Origin: JAQWRV01 sp045564915
Lineage (GTDB): Bacteria; Pseudomonadota; Alphaproteobacteria; Rhodospirillales; Rhodospirillaceae
Reading direction: 5' to 3'
Assembly (NCBI GenBank): GCA_045564915.1
Contig: JBJLGL010000011.1
Location: 186,001-250,000, forward strand
Length of the DNA: 64,000 bases
The notes under the pieces were generated by a model. That model saw only the letters and a list, made by a program, of their open reading frames with translations, searched no databases and was not told the origin of the DNA. Position 1 is the stretch's first letter. Each line of letters opens with the position of its first letter. A program made the translations under genes and the position numbers. This document shows positions 16,703 to 26,144 of this stretch, in pieces.

Positions 16703-18169
16703 ATGTCTTTCGCCGAAGCGTTCACGTTCGATGACGTGCTGCTTGTCCCAGGCGCCTCTGCTGTGCTCCCGTCTCAAGCTAATACAGCCACGCGCCTAAC
16801 CAATACTATCACATTAGGTGTGCCACTTATCTCATCAGCTATGGACACTGTGACAGAACATCGTCTTGCCATTGCTATGGCGCAGGCTGGTGGCGTTGGT
16901 GTCATTCATAAGAACCTAAGTGTTGAGGAACAGGCTGGCGAAGTGCAAAAGGTCAAGAAATTTGAATCTGGTATGGTGGTAGACCCAGTAACAATCTGCC
17001 CGGATCAGACTTTGAGTGATGCTCTTGGTCTAATGAATGAATACAAGATTTCAGGTATTCCAGTAGTTGAGCGGAACAATGGCAAATTACTAGGCATTCT
17101 TACCAACCGGGATGTTCGTTTTGCATCCAATCCGAATGAACCGATTAGTCATCTGATGACCAAAGAAAACCTCATTACGGTGCCGGAAAATGTCGACCGG
17201 GAGGAGGCTAAACGGTTGCTTCATCAGCATAGGATTGAAAAACTTATAGTAGTTGATAAAGACTACCGTTGTATTGGCCTGGTTACGGTTAAGGATATTG
17301 AAAAGGCGCAGGCCTATCCAGAATCATCTAAAGACGAGCAAGGTAGACTGCGGGTGGCCGGAGCAACCGGCGTTGGTGAAGATGGTCTGTATCGGGCGGA
17401 GGCGCTATTGGACGCTGGAGTTGACCTCATCGTAGTGGATACCGCTCACGGTCATTCCTCAGATGTTCTGGATGCGGTAAAGGCCATAAAAAAACAAAGA
17501 AGCTACGCTCAGGTAGTGGCGGGGAATGTGGCTACACCAGAGGGGGCACAAGCGCTGATTGATGTCGGTGCTGATGCAATAAAAGTTGGCATTGGACCCG
17601 GATCTATTTGCACAACGCGTATTGTCGCTGGTGTTGGCGTACCACAGCTGACGGCAGTTCTTGAGGTGGTAGAAATAACACAGAAAGCGAGCACCCCAGT
17701 TATTGCAGATGGTGGCATCAAACAATCGGGAGACATTGCAAAGGCAATTGCCGCTGGTGCTGATTGTGTAATGATTGGGTCGTTACTGGCAGGGACCGAA
17801 GAAAGCCCTGGTAATGTTATTTTGTACCAAGGCAGGACGTATAAGGGCTATCGCGGCATGGGCTCGCTTGGCGCTATGGCACGCGGTTCAGCTGATCGCT
17901 ATTTCCAGCAGGATGTTGCCGATGACATAAAATATGTTCCTGAGGGCGTTGAGGGCCGGGTGCCTTACAAGGGGCCGGTTCATCCCGTTGTGCACCAATT
18001 GGTCGGTGGTCTAAAGGCAGCGATGGGATATACCGGAAATGCCAGTATAGCGGACATGCAAAGGAACTGCGTTTTTCGACGTATCACAGCCTCCGGGTTC
18101 CGAGAAAGCCATGTACATGACGTATCCATAACTCAGGAGCCCCCCAACTACCGGAATGACTTTGACTAG
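16703..18169 (+). CDS. guaB: Inosine-5'-monophosphate dehydrogenase
   Basis: A ~488-residue IMPDH that oxidises IMP to XMP with NAD+, the committed step to GMP. N-terminal FTFDDVLLVPGAS and SSAMDTVTEHRLAIAMAQAGGVGVIHKN are family hallmarks. A CBS pair (about 90-205) regulates activity. The catalytic Cys lies in GIGPGSICTTRIVAG, the phosphate site in VIADGGIKQSGD and GSLLAGTEE, and the flap in YKGYRGMGSLGAM. Start: ATG 16703 gives the usual N-terminus; an in-frame ATG at 16682 adds seven residues. It sits in the order guaB-rsmB-guaA found in many Alphaproteobacteria. Confidence 0.96.
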   Translation: MSFAEAFTFDDVLLVPGASAVLPSQANTATRLTNTITLGVPLISSAMDTVTEHRLAIAMAQAGGVGVIHKNLSVEEQAGEVQKVKKFESGMVVDPVTICPDQTLSDALGLMNEYKISGIPVVERNNGKLLGILTNRDVRFASNPNEPISHLMTKENLITVPENVDREEAKRLLHQHRIEKLIVVDKDYRCIGLVTVKDIEKAQAYPESSKDEQGRLRVAGATGVGEDGLYRAEALLDAGVDLIVVDTAHGHSSDVLDAVKAIKKQRSYAQVVAGNVATPEGAQALIDVGADAIKVGIGPGSICTTRIVAGVGVPQLTAVLEVVEITQKASTPVIADGGIKQSGDIAKAIAAGADCVMIGSLLAGTEESPGNVILYQGRTYKGYRGMGSLGAMARGSADRYFQQDVADDIKYVPEGVEGRVPYKGPVHPVVHQLVGGLKAAMGYTGNASIADMQRNCVFRRITASGFRESHVHDVSITQEPPNYRNDFD

Positions 18170-18199
18170 GGTAGTTAGCCCTAACCGGATCCCTGAATC

Positions 18200-19492
18200 A
18201 TGACTCCCAGCGCGCGCCTACAAGCCGCCATTGAGCTTTTATCAAATGTGGAGGGCAGTTCTTATCCCAGCGACGGCGTAGTGCAAAAATATTTCCGTAC
18301 TCGCAGATTCATTGGCTCTAAGGATCGTAAGGCCATTGGCAATAGGGTATGGCGCCTTGTAAGACATCGCGCGCGTTTGGCCTGGCAACTTGATGAAATG
18401 GCTCCGACCACTCGAATGCGGGTCTTGGCGGACTGTGTTGTCAATGAAGCTACGGATTTAGCGGATCTCCGTGACCTGTGTTCGGGTAAAACATATGCAC
18501 CGCCCCCAATAACCGATAAAGAGCTAACATTATTGGTGGCAGCGTTATCTCGCGATCTCTCCATTGCTCCAACTCATGTGTTGGTGGAGTGCCCGGACTG
18601 GCTATGGCCCTACTTTACAGACTTGTATGGTGACCAGACTGAAATCGAAATTAGAGCTCTGAGCAAGGAGGCGCCATTTGACTTGCGTGTTAACACGATC
18701 AAAATTGATCGTGATACCGCTAGAGTGGCGCTGGCTGACGAGGGGCTAGTTTCATCTAATACACCTTTTTCACCTTTTGGCTTGCGTCTAACTGGCCGGA
18801 CTGCGCTCGGCAATAGTAAGGCTTTCACCCAAGGTCTGATAGAGATTCAGGATGAGGGGTCGCAGCTTGCAGCGCTGATGGCCGAGACCTTTGCTGAGCA
18901 TCAGGTGCTTGATCTATGTGCAGGTGCGGGTGGCAAAGCTTTGGCCTTGGCCGCGGCGATGGGCGGATCAGGTCGCATTGTTGCGTGCGACTTACATGCT
19001 GGAAGACTCAACAAGGCCAAGCTTAGGCTCAAGCGTGCTGGTGTTCATTCCGTTACTACGCGCGTTCTGGACCCCAAGAATTGCAACTGGCTAAATAAGC
19101 GGCGCAAGAGTTTCGATCGTGTGTTAATTGACGCTCCATGCTCCGGTACCGGGGCCTGGCGGCGTCAGCCTGATGCGCGCTGGCGTCTCACTCCTGGAGA
19201 CTTGGACAAGCATATTGCTACTCAGAATGCCTTATTAGCCCAGGGGGGGCGCATGGTAATGCCAGGCGGGCGGCTAATCTATGTTACGTGTTCTCTTTTG
19301 CGCCAGGAGAACGAAGACCGGATCTCTAGTTTTCTGGAGCGGCATGAGCATTTTCGGCCTCTATCTGTTGCGGACATCTGGAAGCGAGTCTTGGGTACGC
19401 GCTACCCTGGACGTGGAAAGTATCTTCGCCTATCGCCAAGACGGCATCATACCGACGGTTTTTTTGTCGCTGTGCTTGAGCGTGAGAAATAA
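18200..19492 (+). CDS. RsmB/NOP-family rRNA (cytosine-5) methyltransferase
   Basis: A 430-residue protein with an N-terminal NusB-like RNA-binding part (about 1-140) and a C-terminal m5C methyltransferase. Visible motifs: IQDEGSQLAALM, motif I VLDLCAGAGGKALALAAAMG, RVLIDAPCSGTGAWRRQPDARW (catalytic-loop Cys, motif IV) and GGRLIYVTCSLLRQENEDR (nucleophile Cys, motif VI). It methylates a cytosine in 16S rRNA or another RNA in the cytoplasm; E. coli RsmB makes m5C967. It is encoded 30 bp after guaB and 70 bp before guaA and is likely part of that transcript. Confidence 0.9.
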   Translation: MTPSARLQAAIELLSNVEGSSYPSDGVVQKYFRTRRFIGSKDRKAIGNRVWRLVRHRARLAWQLDEMAPTTRMRVLADCVVNEATDLADLRDLCSGKTYAPPPITDKELTLLVAALSRDLSIAPTHVLVECPDWLWPYFTDLYGDQTEIEIRALSKEAPFDLRVNTIKIDRDTARVALADEGLVSSNTPFSPFGLRLTGRTALGNSKAFTQGLIEIQDEGSQLAALMAETFAEHQVLDLCAGAGGKALALAAAMGGSGRIVACDLHAGRLNKAKLRLKRAGVHSVTTRVLDPKNCNWLNKRRKSFDRVLIDAPCSGTGAWRRQPDARWRLTPGDLDKHIATQNALLAQGGRMVMPGGRLIYVTCSLLRQENEDRISSFLERHEHFRPLSVADIWKRVLGTRYPGRGKYLRLSPRRHHTDGFFVAVLEREK

Positions 19493-19561
19493 TGAAACAG
19501 TAGCCTTTGACCCGGTTTAAATGAATGCGTAAAACCAAGAGCTTTTTCTATTTGAGGTCCT

Positions 19562-21115
19562 ATGACTGACCGTATTCTGATCATTGATTTTGGTTCTCAG
19601 TTAACCCAGCTGATCGCGCGCAGAGTGCGTGAGAGTGGTGTGTATTCTGAGATTCATCCTTTTAACGTTGTTACTGAAGAGAGCATTGAGGCTTATGACC
19701 CCACGGGTGTTATCCTTTCCGGTGGCCCGGCGTCGGTGATTAGCGGCGATACACCCCGCGCACCACAGGCTTTATTTGGAATGGGTATACCAATACTGGG
19801 CATTTGTTATGGTCAGCAGACCATGGTTAAGCAGCTCGGTGGTCAGGTCAAAGCCACTAATCACCGCGAGTTTGGGCGTGCTAGTCTTACTGTGCAGGCA
19901 GACTGCGCTTTGTTTCATGATGTATGGGCGGTTAATGATGTAGAGCAGGTATGGATGAGCCACGGTGACCGGGTTAACTCTATCCCGGAAGGTTTCTCTG
20001 TAGTTGGCATATCCGATGGTGCATCGTTCGCAGCTATCGCTGACGACAAAAGAAAATTCTATGGTGTGCAATTTCATCCTGAAGTGGTGCATACACCGGA
20101 CGGAGCTGCTCTGATCAGGAACTTTACTCATAAAATCTGTGGTGTAGCTGGCGATTGGACTATGGCGGCGTTCAAGGACCAGGCTATTTCGTCTGTTCGG
20201 GAACAGGTCGGCGAGGGCCGGGTCATCTGTGGTTTGTCTGGAGGTGTTGATTCCTCAGTGGTCGCCGCACTTGTCCATGAGGCCATTGGTGATCAGTTAA
20301 TCTGTGTTCTAGTTGATCACGGTTTGATGCGCCAAGGGGAGACTGATCAGGTGATCGAGTTGTTCCGCAATCGCTTTAACACCAAGCTTGTGCTTGCGGA
20401 CGCTGCTGATCTCTTTCTAAGTAAGCTAGCAGGAAAGACTGACCCAGAGGAAAAGCGAAAGATTATAGGCGCGACATTCATTGATGTCTTTGAGGCAGAA
20501 GCGAGGAAGGCTGGGGGTGCAGACTTTTTAGCTCAGGGCACTCTATACCCTGATGTGATTGAAAGCGTGTCCTTCGCCGGCGGCCCGAGTGTTACCATAA
20601 AATCCCATCACAATGTAGGTGGTTTACCTGAGAGGATGGGAATGACGCTAATCGAGCCTTTGCGGGAGCTATTCAAAGATGAAGTACGCGATCTTGGGAG
20701 AGAGCTTGGTCTACCTGACGAAATGGTTGGGCGCCACCCGTTTCCGGGGCCTGGTCTAGCGATCCGTATTCCGGGCCAGGAAATCACTCAACAGAAACTC
20801 GATATTTTGCGTAAAGCTGATGCGATTTACCTAGAAGAAATCAGGAATGCTAATTTATATGATGACATATGGCAGGCGTTTACCGTGCTCTTGCCGGTGC
20901 GAACCGTCGGCGTTATGGGGGATAGCCGCTCCTATGATTATGCATTAGCGCTGAGAGCTGTTACCTCGACTGATGGAATGACAGCAGACTTCTATCATTT
21001 CGATATGGAATTTCTTGGGCGCGTAACTAACCGAATCGTTAACGAAGTCAGAGGCATCAATCGAGTGACTTATGATGTGACCTCAAAACCACCAGGTACT
21101 ATTGAGTGGGAGTAA
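19562..21115 (+). CDS. guaA: GMP synthase (glutamine-hydrolysing)
   Basis: A 517-residue two-domain enzyme that aminates XMP to GMP. The class I glutamine amidotransferase domain (1-~195) has the nucleophile Cys in GICYGQQTM and the His/Glu in VQFHPEVVHT. The ATP pyrophosphatase domain has the PP-loop LSGGVDSSVVAAL. The C-terminal dimerisation domain holds HPFPGPGLAIRIPG and ends with TSKPPGTIEWE. ATG start after GAGGTCC. The last 17 bases of the coding sequence plus 8 bases beyond it lie in a 25-bp segment repeated exactly at 27421-27445, so the gene is intact but its 3' end is evidently an integration site. Confidence 0.97.
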   Translation: MTDRILIIDFGSQLTQLIARRVRESGVYSEIHPFNVVTEESIEAYDPTGVILSGGPASVISGDTPRAPQALFGMGIPILGICYGQQTMVKQLGGQVKATNHREFGRASLTVQADCALFHDVWAVNDVEQVWMSHGDRVNSIPEGFSVVGISDGASFAAIADDKRKFYGVQFHPEVVHTPDGAALIRNFTHKICGVAGDWTMAAFKDQAISSVREQVGEGRVICGLSGGVDSSVVAALVHEAIGDQLICVLVDHGLMRQGETDQVIELFRNRFNTKLVLADAADLFLSKLAGKTDPEEKRKIIGATFIDVFEAEARKAGGADFLAQGTLYPDVIESVSFAGGPSVTIKSHHNVGGLPERMGMTLIEPLRELFKDEVRDLGRELGLPDEMVGRHPFPGPGLAIRIPGQEITQQKLDILRKADAIYLEEIRNANLYDDIWQAFTVLLPVRTVGVMGDSRSYDYALALRAVTSTDGMTADFYHFDMEFLGRVTNRIVNEVRGINRVTYDVTSKPPGTIEWE

Positions 21116-21122
21116 GTTACCC
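21098..21122 (+). repeat. Left copy of the guaA 3'-end direct repeat (putative att site)
   Basis: A 25-bp sequence covering the final five codons of guaA (T-I-E-W-E), the TAA stop and the following GTTACCC. It is repeated base for base at 27421-27445. The core TTGAGTGGGARTAA recurs at 23527-23543 and 26145-26162. The sequence just downstream changes to AT-rich island DNA. This is the pattern left when an element that carries a copy of a gene's 3' end integrates there. Confidence 0.8.
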
Positions 21123-21242
21123 ATCCTCAAATCCTTATAATCACTGGGTTTCTGAATAAAAAGGTACGACAAACTAACTACATTGTATTAGCACACAAGC
21201 TTAATTTTTTCTTATATCCTTAAATTATTGTTGGAGAACATT

Positions 21243-21683
21243 ATGAAAGATTTAAATGAAAATGAAGTTTGTGAGATACTTAATGAAATAATGGAGTATG
21301 AGCTTGCGGGGGTGGTTAGATATACTCATTCCTCACTTATGGTTTCAGGCCCAAATAGAATTCCAATTGTTGAATTTCTTCAAGCCCAAGCAAATGAGTC
21401 TTTGGTGCATGCTCAGCAGGCGGGTGAATTAATAACAGGCTTAGATGGTCACCCAAGTCAAAAAATAGCAAAAATAAAAGAAAGTAATCGACATTCCATA
21501 CAAGATATTCTTAATGAAAGCTTAGAGCATGAGGTGCATGCTTTGAATTTATATAAAAAATTACTTAGTTGTGTTGAGGATGCTTCTGTTTATCTAGAAG
21601 AATACACAAGAGGCATGATCGGTCAGGAAGAGCAACATAGTTTAGAATTAAAAAAAATGCTTAAGGATTTTTCAAACAGCTAG
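21243..21683 (+). CDS. Bacterioferritin-like ferritin-fold protein
   Basis: A 146-residue four-helix-bundle protein. Candidate di-iron ligands are spread as in bacterioferritins: EYELAGVVRYTH (helix A Glu), NESLVHAQQ (helix B Glu/His), SLEHEVHALNLY (helix C Glu/His) and GQEEQHSLELKKML (helix D E-x2-H). The helix B spacing is E-x3-H rather than the E-x2-H of E. coli Bfr. The haem-ligand Met that follows that Glu in Bfr is not present, so it may be a haem-free relative. Role: iron oxidation or storage, or another diiron function. Start: ATG 21243 preceded by GGAG. It is the first gene of the island, 127 bp after guaA, and very AT-rich. Confidence 0.78.
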   Translation: MKDLNENEVCEILNEIMEYELAGVVRYTHSSLMVSGPNRIPIVEFLQAQANESLVHAQQAGELITGLDGHPSQKIAKIKESNRHSIQDILNESLEHEVHALNLYKKLLSCVEDASVYLEEYTRGMIGQEEQHSLELKKMLKDFSNS

Positions 21684-21724
21684 ATAAGAAATGTTGTTGT
21701 CTGAGAGATTTTCAGGGGCTTGCA

Positions 21725-23203
21725 ATGGAACTAACTATTGAACAAACATTGCAACAGGGTATGGCAGCACATAAAGACGGTAAGCTACAAGATGCCGAAC
21801 GTCTCTATAGAGCTATCTTGCAATCTCAGCCTCAGCACCCTCATGCGAACCACAACCTCGGCGTACTAGCAGTCTCTGTTAATAAAACTGATGCGGCACT
21901 ACCGTTATTTAGAACTGCTCTAGAAGCCAACTCAAAAATAGAACAGTTTTGGCTAAGCTACATCGATGCACTTATCAAGGAAAAGCAGAATGAAGTGGCA
22001 AAGCAAGTTATTGATCAGGCAAAAAAGCAGGGGGTGGATGGAAAGAAACTTCACTTCTTGGATGCACGCATAGTCCCTTTACCTCAAACAGAAAATGCAG
22101 GTATTAAAAACCCATCTCAAAACCAGTTAAATAGTCTCTCAGAATACTATCAAACTGGAAATTATGTTGATGCCGAAAAGCTTGCGACATCTATCACTCA
22201 TGAATTTCCCCAACATCAATTTGCTTGGAAAGTGCTGGGCGCATTGTTGGGGCAATCAGGAAGGCATTCTGAAGCTGCAAATGCTAACCAAACAGCAGTC
22301 GCATTATCTCCTCAAGATGCTGAATCCCACAACAACTTGGGTGTCACGCTTAAAGAACTGGGGAGACTAGACGAAGCTGAAGCAAGCTATGCGCAGGCGA
22401 TAGCTTTGAAACCTGACTTTGCTGAAGCTTTTTGGAACCTATCTGGTTGTGCAAAGACTATTGAAGATGCTGAAAAGTGGATTGATAAATGCTTAAAAGT
22501 AAATGTAAACCACCAGCTAGCAAGACTAACGAAGGCTGCATTGAGGTTCTATCAAGGAGATAGAGATGACTTTGACAATTTGATGCAATCAGAATTCAAG
22601 CAACATTGCTACATGCGTTCATTTTCTTGGGCTTTCAATTTACCTAATCTTCCTGAGTTACACTTTAATAAGTGGTACTTTTTTGATGCTATTATCAAAA
22701 AAAGCATAACTTCAAAACCGTTTTATGAATTTGGTGTATGGAGGGCATCATCCTTTAAATATCTTATTAAGGTTTTTAAAAAAGGCTATGGGTTTGACAC
22801 GTTCACAGGCTTATCAGAAGACTGGGATGTTGGAAATCATGTTGAGAAGGAAGGAACCTATTCAAGCGATGGAGATGTGCCCAAAATTGAAGGTGGAGAG
22901 TTTATCGTAGGCAAGTTTGAAGATACTTTACCAGTGTTCTTTTCTGAGAGTCGCCCTACAGCATCACTAATAAATTTTGATGCAGATTTATATTCTTCGA
23001 CTATTTGCGCTTTAACTTTTTCAAAACCAATTATAGATAAAGATACTGTGCTTGTTTTTGATGAATTCATAATAAACGAAAGCTGGGAACAAGACGAATT
23101 TAAAGCATTAAACGAATTTTGTTCTATCAACCAGTGCAGCTATGAAGTGGTAGCAATCTCATTCTTCACAAAACAAGTGGCAGTTAAATTGATTGGTATT
23201 TAG
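21725..23203 (+). CDS. TPR protein with C-terminal TylF-like methyltransferase
   Basis: 492 residues. Residues ~5-100 and 125-255 are tetratricopeptide repeats (e.g. NLGVLAVSVNKTDAALPLF, NNLGVTLKELGRLDEAEAS). Residues ~330-490 are a TylF/macrocin O-methyltransferase-type domain: FYEFGVWRASSFKYL (motif I), GYGFDTFTGLSEDW, KFEDTLPVFF, NFDADLYSSTICAL (metal/catalytic Asp) and VLVFDEFI. Such fusions in marine bacteria probably methylate sugars of surface glycans or small molecules, with TPRs as partner scaffold. The N-terminal module (residues 125-235) is closely similar to the start of the neighbouring TPR-sulfotransferase, so the two genes share ancestry or recombine. ATG start after GGGG. Confidence 0.85.
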   Translation: MELTIEQTLQQGMAAHKDGKLQDAERLYRAILQSQPQHPHANHNLGVLAVSVNKTDAALPLFRTALEANSKIEQFWLSYIDALIKEKQNEVAKQVIDQAKKQGVDGKKLHFLDARIVPLPQTENAGIKNPSQNQLNSLSEYYQTGNYVDAEKLATSITHEFPQHQFAWKVLGALLGQSGRHSEAANANQTAVALSPQDAESHNNLGVTLKELGRLDEAEASYAQAIALKPDFAEAFWNLSGCAKTIEDAEKWIDKCLKVNVNHQLARLTKAALRFYQGDRDDFDNLMQSEFKQHCYMRSFSWAFNLPNLPELHFNKWYFFDAIIKKSITSKPFYEFGVWRASSFKYLIKVFKKGYGFDTFTGLSEDWDVGNHVEKEGTYSSDGDVPKIEGGEFIVGKFEDTLPVFFSESRPTASLINFDADLYSSTICALTFSKPIIDKDTVLVFDEFIINESWEQDEFKALNEFCSINQCSYEVVAISFFTKQVAVKLIGI

Positions 23204-23526
23204 CACTTTCCAAAATATGTTGCCAAGTTGACTTTATGAGTTTGTAAAGAATCGATGAGGTAAATCCAAAATTAGAAGATATGAGTGTATAAAATAACGC
23301 AACAGATCGAGGTTAGAAGAGTTTTTCAACTCGCCATTTTCAGATTAAGTTTAAGGGTGATTAACGCTATACAATGTGTAGCGAGTAATTGTGTAAAATG
23401 TTGTAAAGCAATACGAACATAGATGTAACAAAAGTATGCAGTACAGAGGTGATTTACACATTAGTTAAACACGTGGTTTTGGGCATGCTTAAGTAATTGA
23501 TAACGTAGGCTATTTAAGTGAGATTG

Positions 23527-23543
23527 CTATTGAGTGGGAATAA
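23527..23543 (+). repeat. Internal guaA 3'-end core copy 1
   Basis: CTATTGAGTGGGAATAA differs from the guaA terminus by a single base, G to A, which is synonymous in the Glu codon. It would encode I-E-W-E-stop. It is not part of a guaA gene here, and marks the junction between the ferritin/TPR-methyltransferase module and the TPR-sulfotransferase module. Confidence 0.75.
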
Positions 23544-23632
23544 AGGTCATAAAATCCATAACCTAATTAAAATTTTGTCTCTCCTGTTCAGGCACCATCA
23601 TTGTTTAAAACAGAGGTTGTTGTGAAAACATC

Positions 23633-23650
23633 ACTATTGAGCGGAAATAG
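23633..23650 (+). repeat. Weak, possibly decayed guaA 3'-end core copy
   Basis: ACTATTGAGCGGAAATAG matches 14 of 18 positions of the guaA end, 10 bases before the TPR-sulfotransferase start codon. It could be a degenerate fifth copy or chance. Confidence 0.3.
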
Positions 23651-23660
23651 ATTTTAATTG

Positions 23661-26090
23661 ATGTCACAGTCAATAGTCCCAGAAGACAGTAAGGTACCAT
23701 CTCAGGTACAACTCAGCAGTCTTTTAGAACACTACAAAAACGGACGATTTGGTGACGCTGAGAAGATGGCAATATCCATCACTCAAGAATTCCCCAAACA
23801 TCAATTTGGCTGGAAAGTACTGGGCGCAGTATTGGGGCAGACAGGCAGAAAAACTGAAGCTGCGGATGTCAACCAAAAAGCAGTCGAACTATCTCCTGAT
23901 GATGCCGAAGCCCACAGCAACTTGGGTGTCACGCTCCAAGAACTTGGCAAACTAGACGAGGCTGAAGCAAGCTTGAGGCAAGCGATAGCATTGACACCTG
24001 ACTATGCCGAAGCCCACAGCAACTTGGGTGTCACGCTCCAAGAACTTGGCAAACTAGACGAGGCTGAAGCAAGCTACAGGCAAGCGATAGCATTGACACC
24101 TGACTATGCCGAAGCCCACAGCAACTTGGGTATCATGCTCAAAGAGCTGGGCAAATTAGACGAGGCTGAAGCAAGCTTGAGGCAAGCGATAGCTTTGACA
24201 CCTGACTATGCCGAAGCTCACAACAACCTGGGTGTTACGCTCCAAGAACTAGGCAGATTAGACGAGGCTGAAGCAAGCTACAGGCAAGCAATAGCATTGA
24301 CACCTGACTATGCCCAAGCCCACTTCAACTTGGGCATTACGATCCAAGAACTGGGCAGATTAGACGAGGCTGAAGCAAGCTTGAGGCAAGCGATAGTATT
24401 GAAACCTGGCTTTGCCGAAGCCCACAACAACTTGGGTATTACGCTCAAAGAACTGGGCAGATCAGACGAGGCTGAAGTAAGCTTGAGGCAAGCGATAGCG
24501 TTGAAATCTGACTATGTCAGAGCCCACAGCAATTTGGGTATCACGCTCCAAGCACTTGGCAGATTAGAAGAAGCCGAAATCAGCTACACCCAAGCAATAA
24601 CGTTGGAATCCGGCTTCGCCGAAGGCCACTTCAACTTGGGTAACATGCTTCGAGAACAGGCCCGATTAGAGGAGGCTGAAACAAGTTACACGCAGGCGAT
24701 AGTATTAAAATCTGACTATGTCAAAGCCCAAAACAACTTGGGTGTCACACTCAACGAACTGGGCAAACCAGACAAATCTGAAATGGCATATAGCTTAATG
24801 CTTAAAAGTAAATCTGAGCGTGTCTCCAACACAAGAAAATCCCGAATGGTAGCTCTAATCCCTTTTGGTCGATCCGGTTCTCTGTTTTTCCACTCTCTGA
24901 TTGATGGACATCCTGAAGTTTCGACCCTTCCAGGAGTTTATTTTAAAGGTTGGTTTGGACTAGAGGTATGGCGGAAATTTGCTCCTGACTTTGCCAAGTC
25001 AGACTGGCGCGAACATCTTGTAAAGACGATTGTGAGGGAATTCCAACCACTTTTTGATGCGCGCTGTAAGAACAATGTAATTGGAAACCCTTGGGACCGT
25101 AGAGACTGGTTAGCAAAAGATAGCGGTTTTACGGATATGGGCCCAGATCGCTCGCAAAGTTTTTTGGTGGATCAAAATTCTTTTTGCAGAGAATTCTTAA
25201 TCTTGCTGAATTCGTTTTCCTCGATAGGTATTTCAGAATGCTTTGAACTTATCCACCGAGCCTTTGACATTTCAGTACGCGGCAAGAGTAGCGCCAGTTG
25301 TCAGGAGAATAACAATATCTTCTATCATATTCACAATCCTAATACATACGAGCACCTGCATTTTTTGAAGCACTATCCTCAGGCACGTTTTCTACAACTT
25401 ATTCGCAACCCTATACAAAGTATGGAATCCTGGATGTTGGTTAACTCACAAAATGTAGGAGTACTAAGCAGTGACAATACAAGCGATAAAACGGCGTACA
25501 CCTTGTCTATTGTCGCCTGGCGTAAAGTGGTTGCTGTAATATTAACTATGTTCTTGCAGATGCTTTCACCTTTAATCAATCGATCGAACAACTGCGGCGT
25601 TCGGTTAGAAGATATAAAACGTAATCCTCACGAACTTATGCCTAAAATTGCTGCATGGATGGGTGTCAAGGATCATCCAGAGCTCTATAAATCCAGATTC
25701 TGCGGGTTGGAATATTGGGGACCTGCATCAAAAGAAACTGGGAAAATCACTGGTTTTGATACTAGGGCAATTGATAAGCCGGTCGGAAGATTACTAGGGG
25801 TTCGGGACATTCTTATCTTTGAGACACTTTTTTGGCCTTTAGCCAAAAAGTATTCTTACACGCAGATGGACGATGCTGAGTTTCGTCTGCGGCTTGCGGA
25901 AATTCGTCCTTGGCTTGATGAACCGCTTGAATTTGAAAACCGTTTTTACGACGAAATGGTAGACCACGGTTTCCCCCTAGAGCAATTAGCCCCTTATGTT
26001 CGATTACATCAATTTATGCATGTATTATGGAAAACGTTAGACCGTGACGAGACTTATATAGGAATACCAAAGCGTTTAGAATTCAATTGA
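23661..26090 (+). CDS. TPR protein with C-terminal sulfotransferase-like domain
   Basis: About 809 residues. After ~84 residues come eight full 34-residue TPR units and a partial ninth (about 84-385) with consensus AHxNLGxxLxELGxLDEAEASxRQAIAL. Several units are identical in DNA over tens of bases. The C-terminal ~410 residues resemble PAPS-dependent sulfotransferases: PFGRSGSLFFHSLIDGHPEV looks like the 5'-phosphosulfate loop and FLQLIRNPIQSMESWM like the 3'-phosphate motif (R-N-P). It probably sulfates a glycan or other acceptor, with TPRs for binding. Start: ATG 23661, one codon after a TTG. It is the only gene of its module, flanked by guaA-end copies. Confidence 0.84.
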   Translation: MSQSIVPEDSKVPSQVQLSSLLEHYKNGRFGDAEKMAISITQEFPKHQFGWKVLGAVLGQTGRKTEAADVNQKAVELSPDDAEAHSNLGVTLQELGKLDEAEASLRQAIALTPDYAEAHSNLGVTLQELGKLDEAEASYRQAIALTPDYAEAHSNLGIMLKELGKLDEAEASLRQAIALTPDYAEAHNNLGVTLQELGRLDEAEASYRQAIALTPDYAQAHFNLGITIQELGRLDEAEASLRQAIVLKPGFAEAHNNLGITLKELGRSDEAEVSLRQAIALKSDYVRAHSNLGITLQALGRLEEAEISYTQAITLESGFAEGHFNLGNMLREQARLEEAETSYTQAIVLKSDYVKAQNNLGVTLNELGKPDKSEMAYSLMLKSKSERVSNTRKSRMVALIPFGRSGSLFFHSLIDGHPEVSTLPGVYFKGWFGLEVWRKFAPDFAKSDWREHLVKTIVREFQPLFDARCKNNVIGNPWDRRDWLAKDSGFTDMGPDRSQSFLVDQNSFCREFLILLNSFSSIGISECFELIHRAFDISVRGKSSASCQENNNIFYHIHNPNTYEHLHFLKHYPQARFLQLIRNPIQSMESWMLVNSQNVGVLSSDNTSDKTAYTLSIVAWRKVVAVILTMFLQMLSPLINRSNNCGVRLEDIKRNPHELMPKIAAWMGVKDHPELYKSRFCGLEYWGPASKETGKITGFDTRAIDKPVGRLLGVRDILIFETLFWPLAKKYSYTQMDDAEFRLRLAEIRPWLDEPLEFENRFYDEMVDHGFPLEQLAPYVRLHQFMHVLWKTLDRDETYIGIPKRLEFN
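23910..24820 (+). repeat. 102-bp tandem DNA repeats coding for TPR units
   Basis: About nine tandem ~102-bp units within the TPR-sulfotransferase gene. The first units share long identical stretches at DNA level (for example around 23908-23976 and 24007-24075), while later units diverge. The gradient shows recent expansion at the 5' side of the array. Confidence 0.85.
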
Positions 26091-26144
26091 GATAATACGA
26101 CTATATTCCCAATAGTTAGAGCCTCACAAAGTTTAGAATAACGG

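Larger units (their letters stand above)
23204..23660. other. AT-rich spacer between two island modules
   Basis: About 455 bp with no credible gene. It contains a 17-bp near copy of the guaA 3' end at 23527-23543 and a weaker one at 23633-23650. The first ~320 bp is AT-rich with several short runs and no hairpin followed by a U-run. The promoter of the TPR-sulfotransferase probably lies between 23544 and 23660. Confidence 0.4.

Noticed and set aside
23910..24820. Regular 102-bp repeats that could suggest a CRISPR or satellite array
   Set aside because: The unit length is 3 x 34 and the frame stays open with the TPR consensus; there are no spacers.
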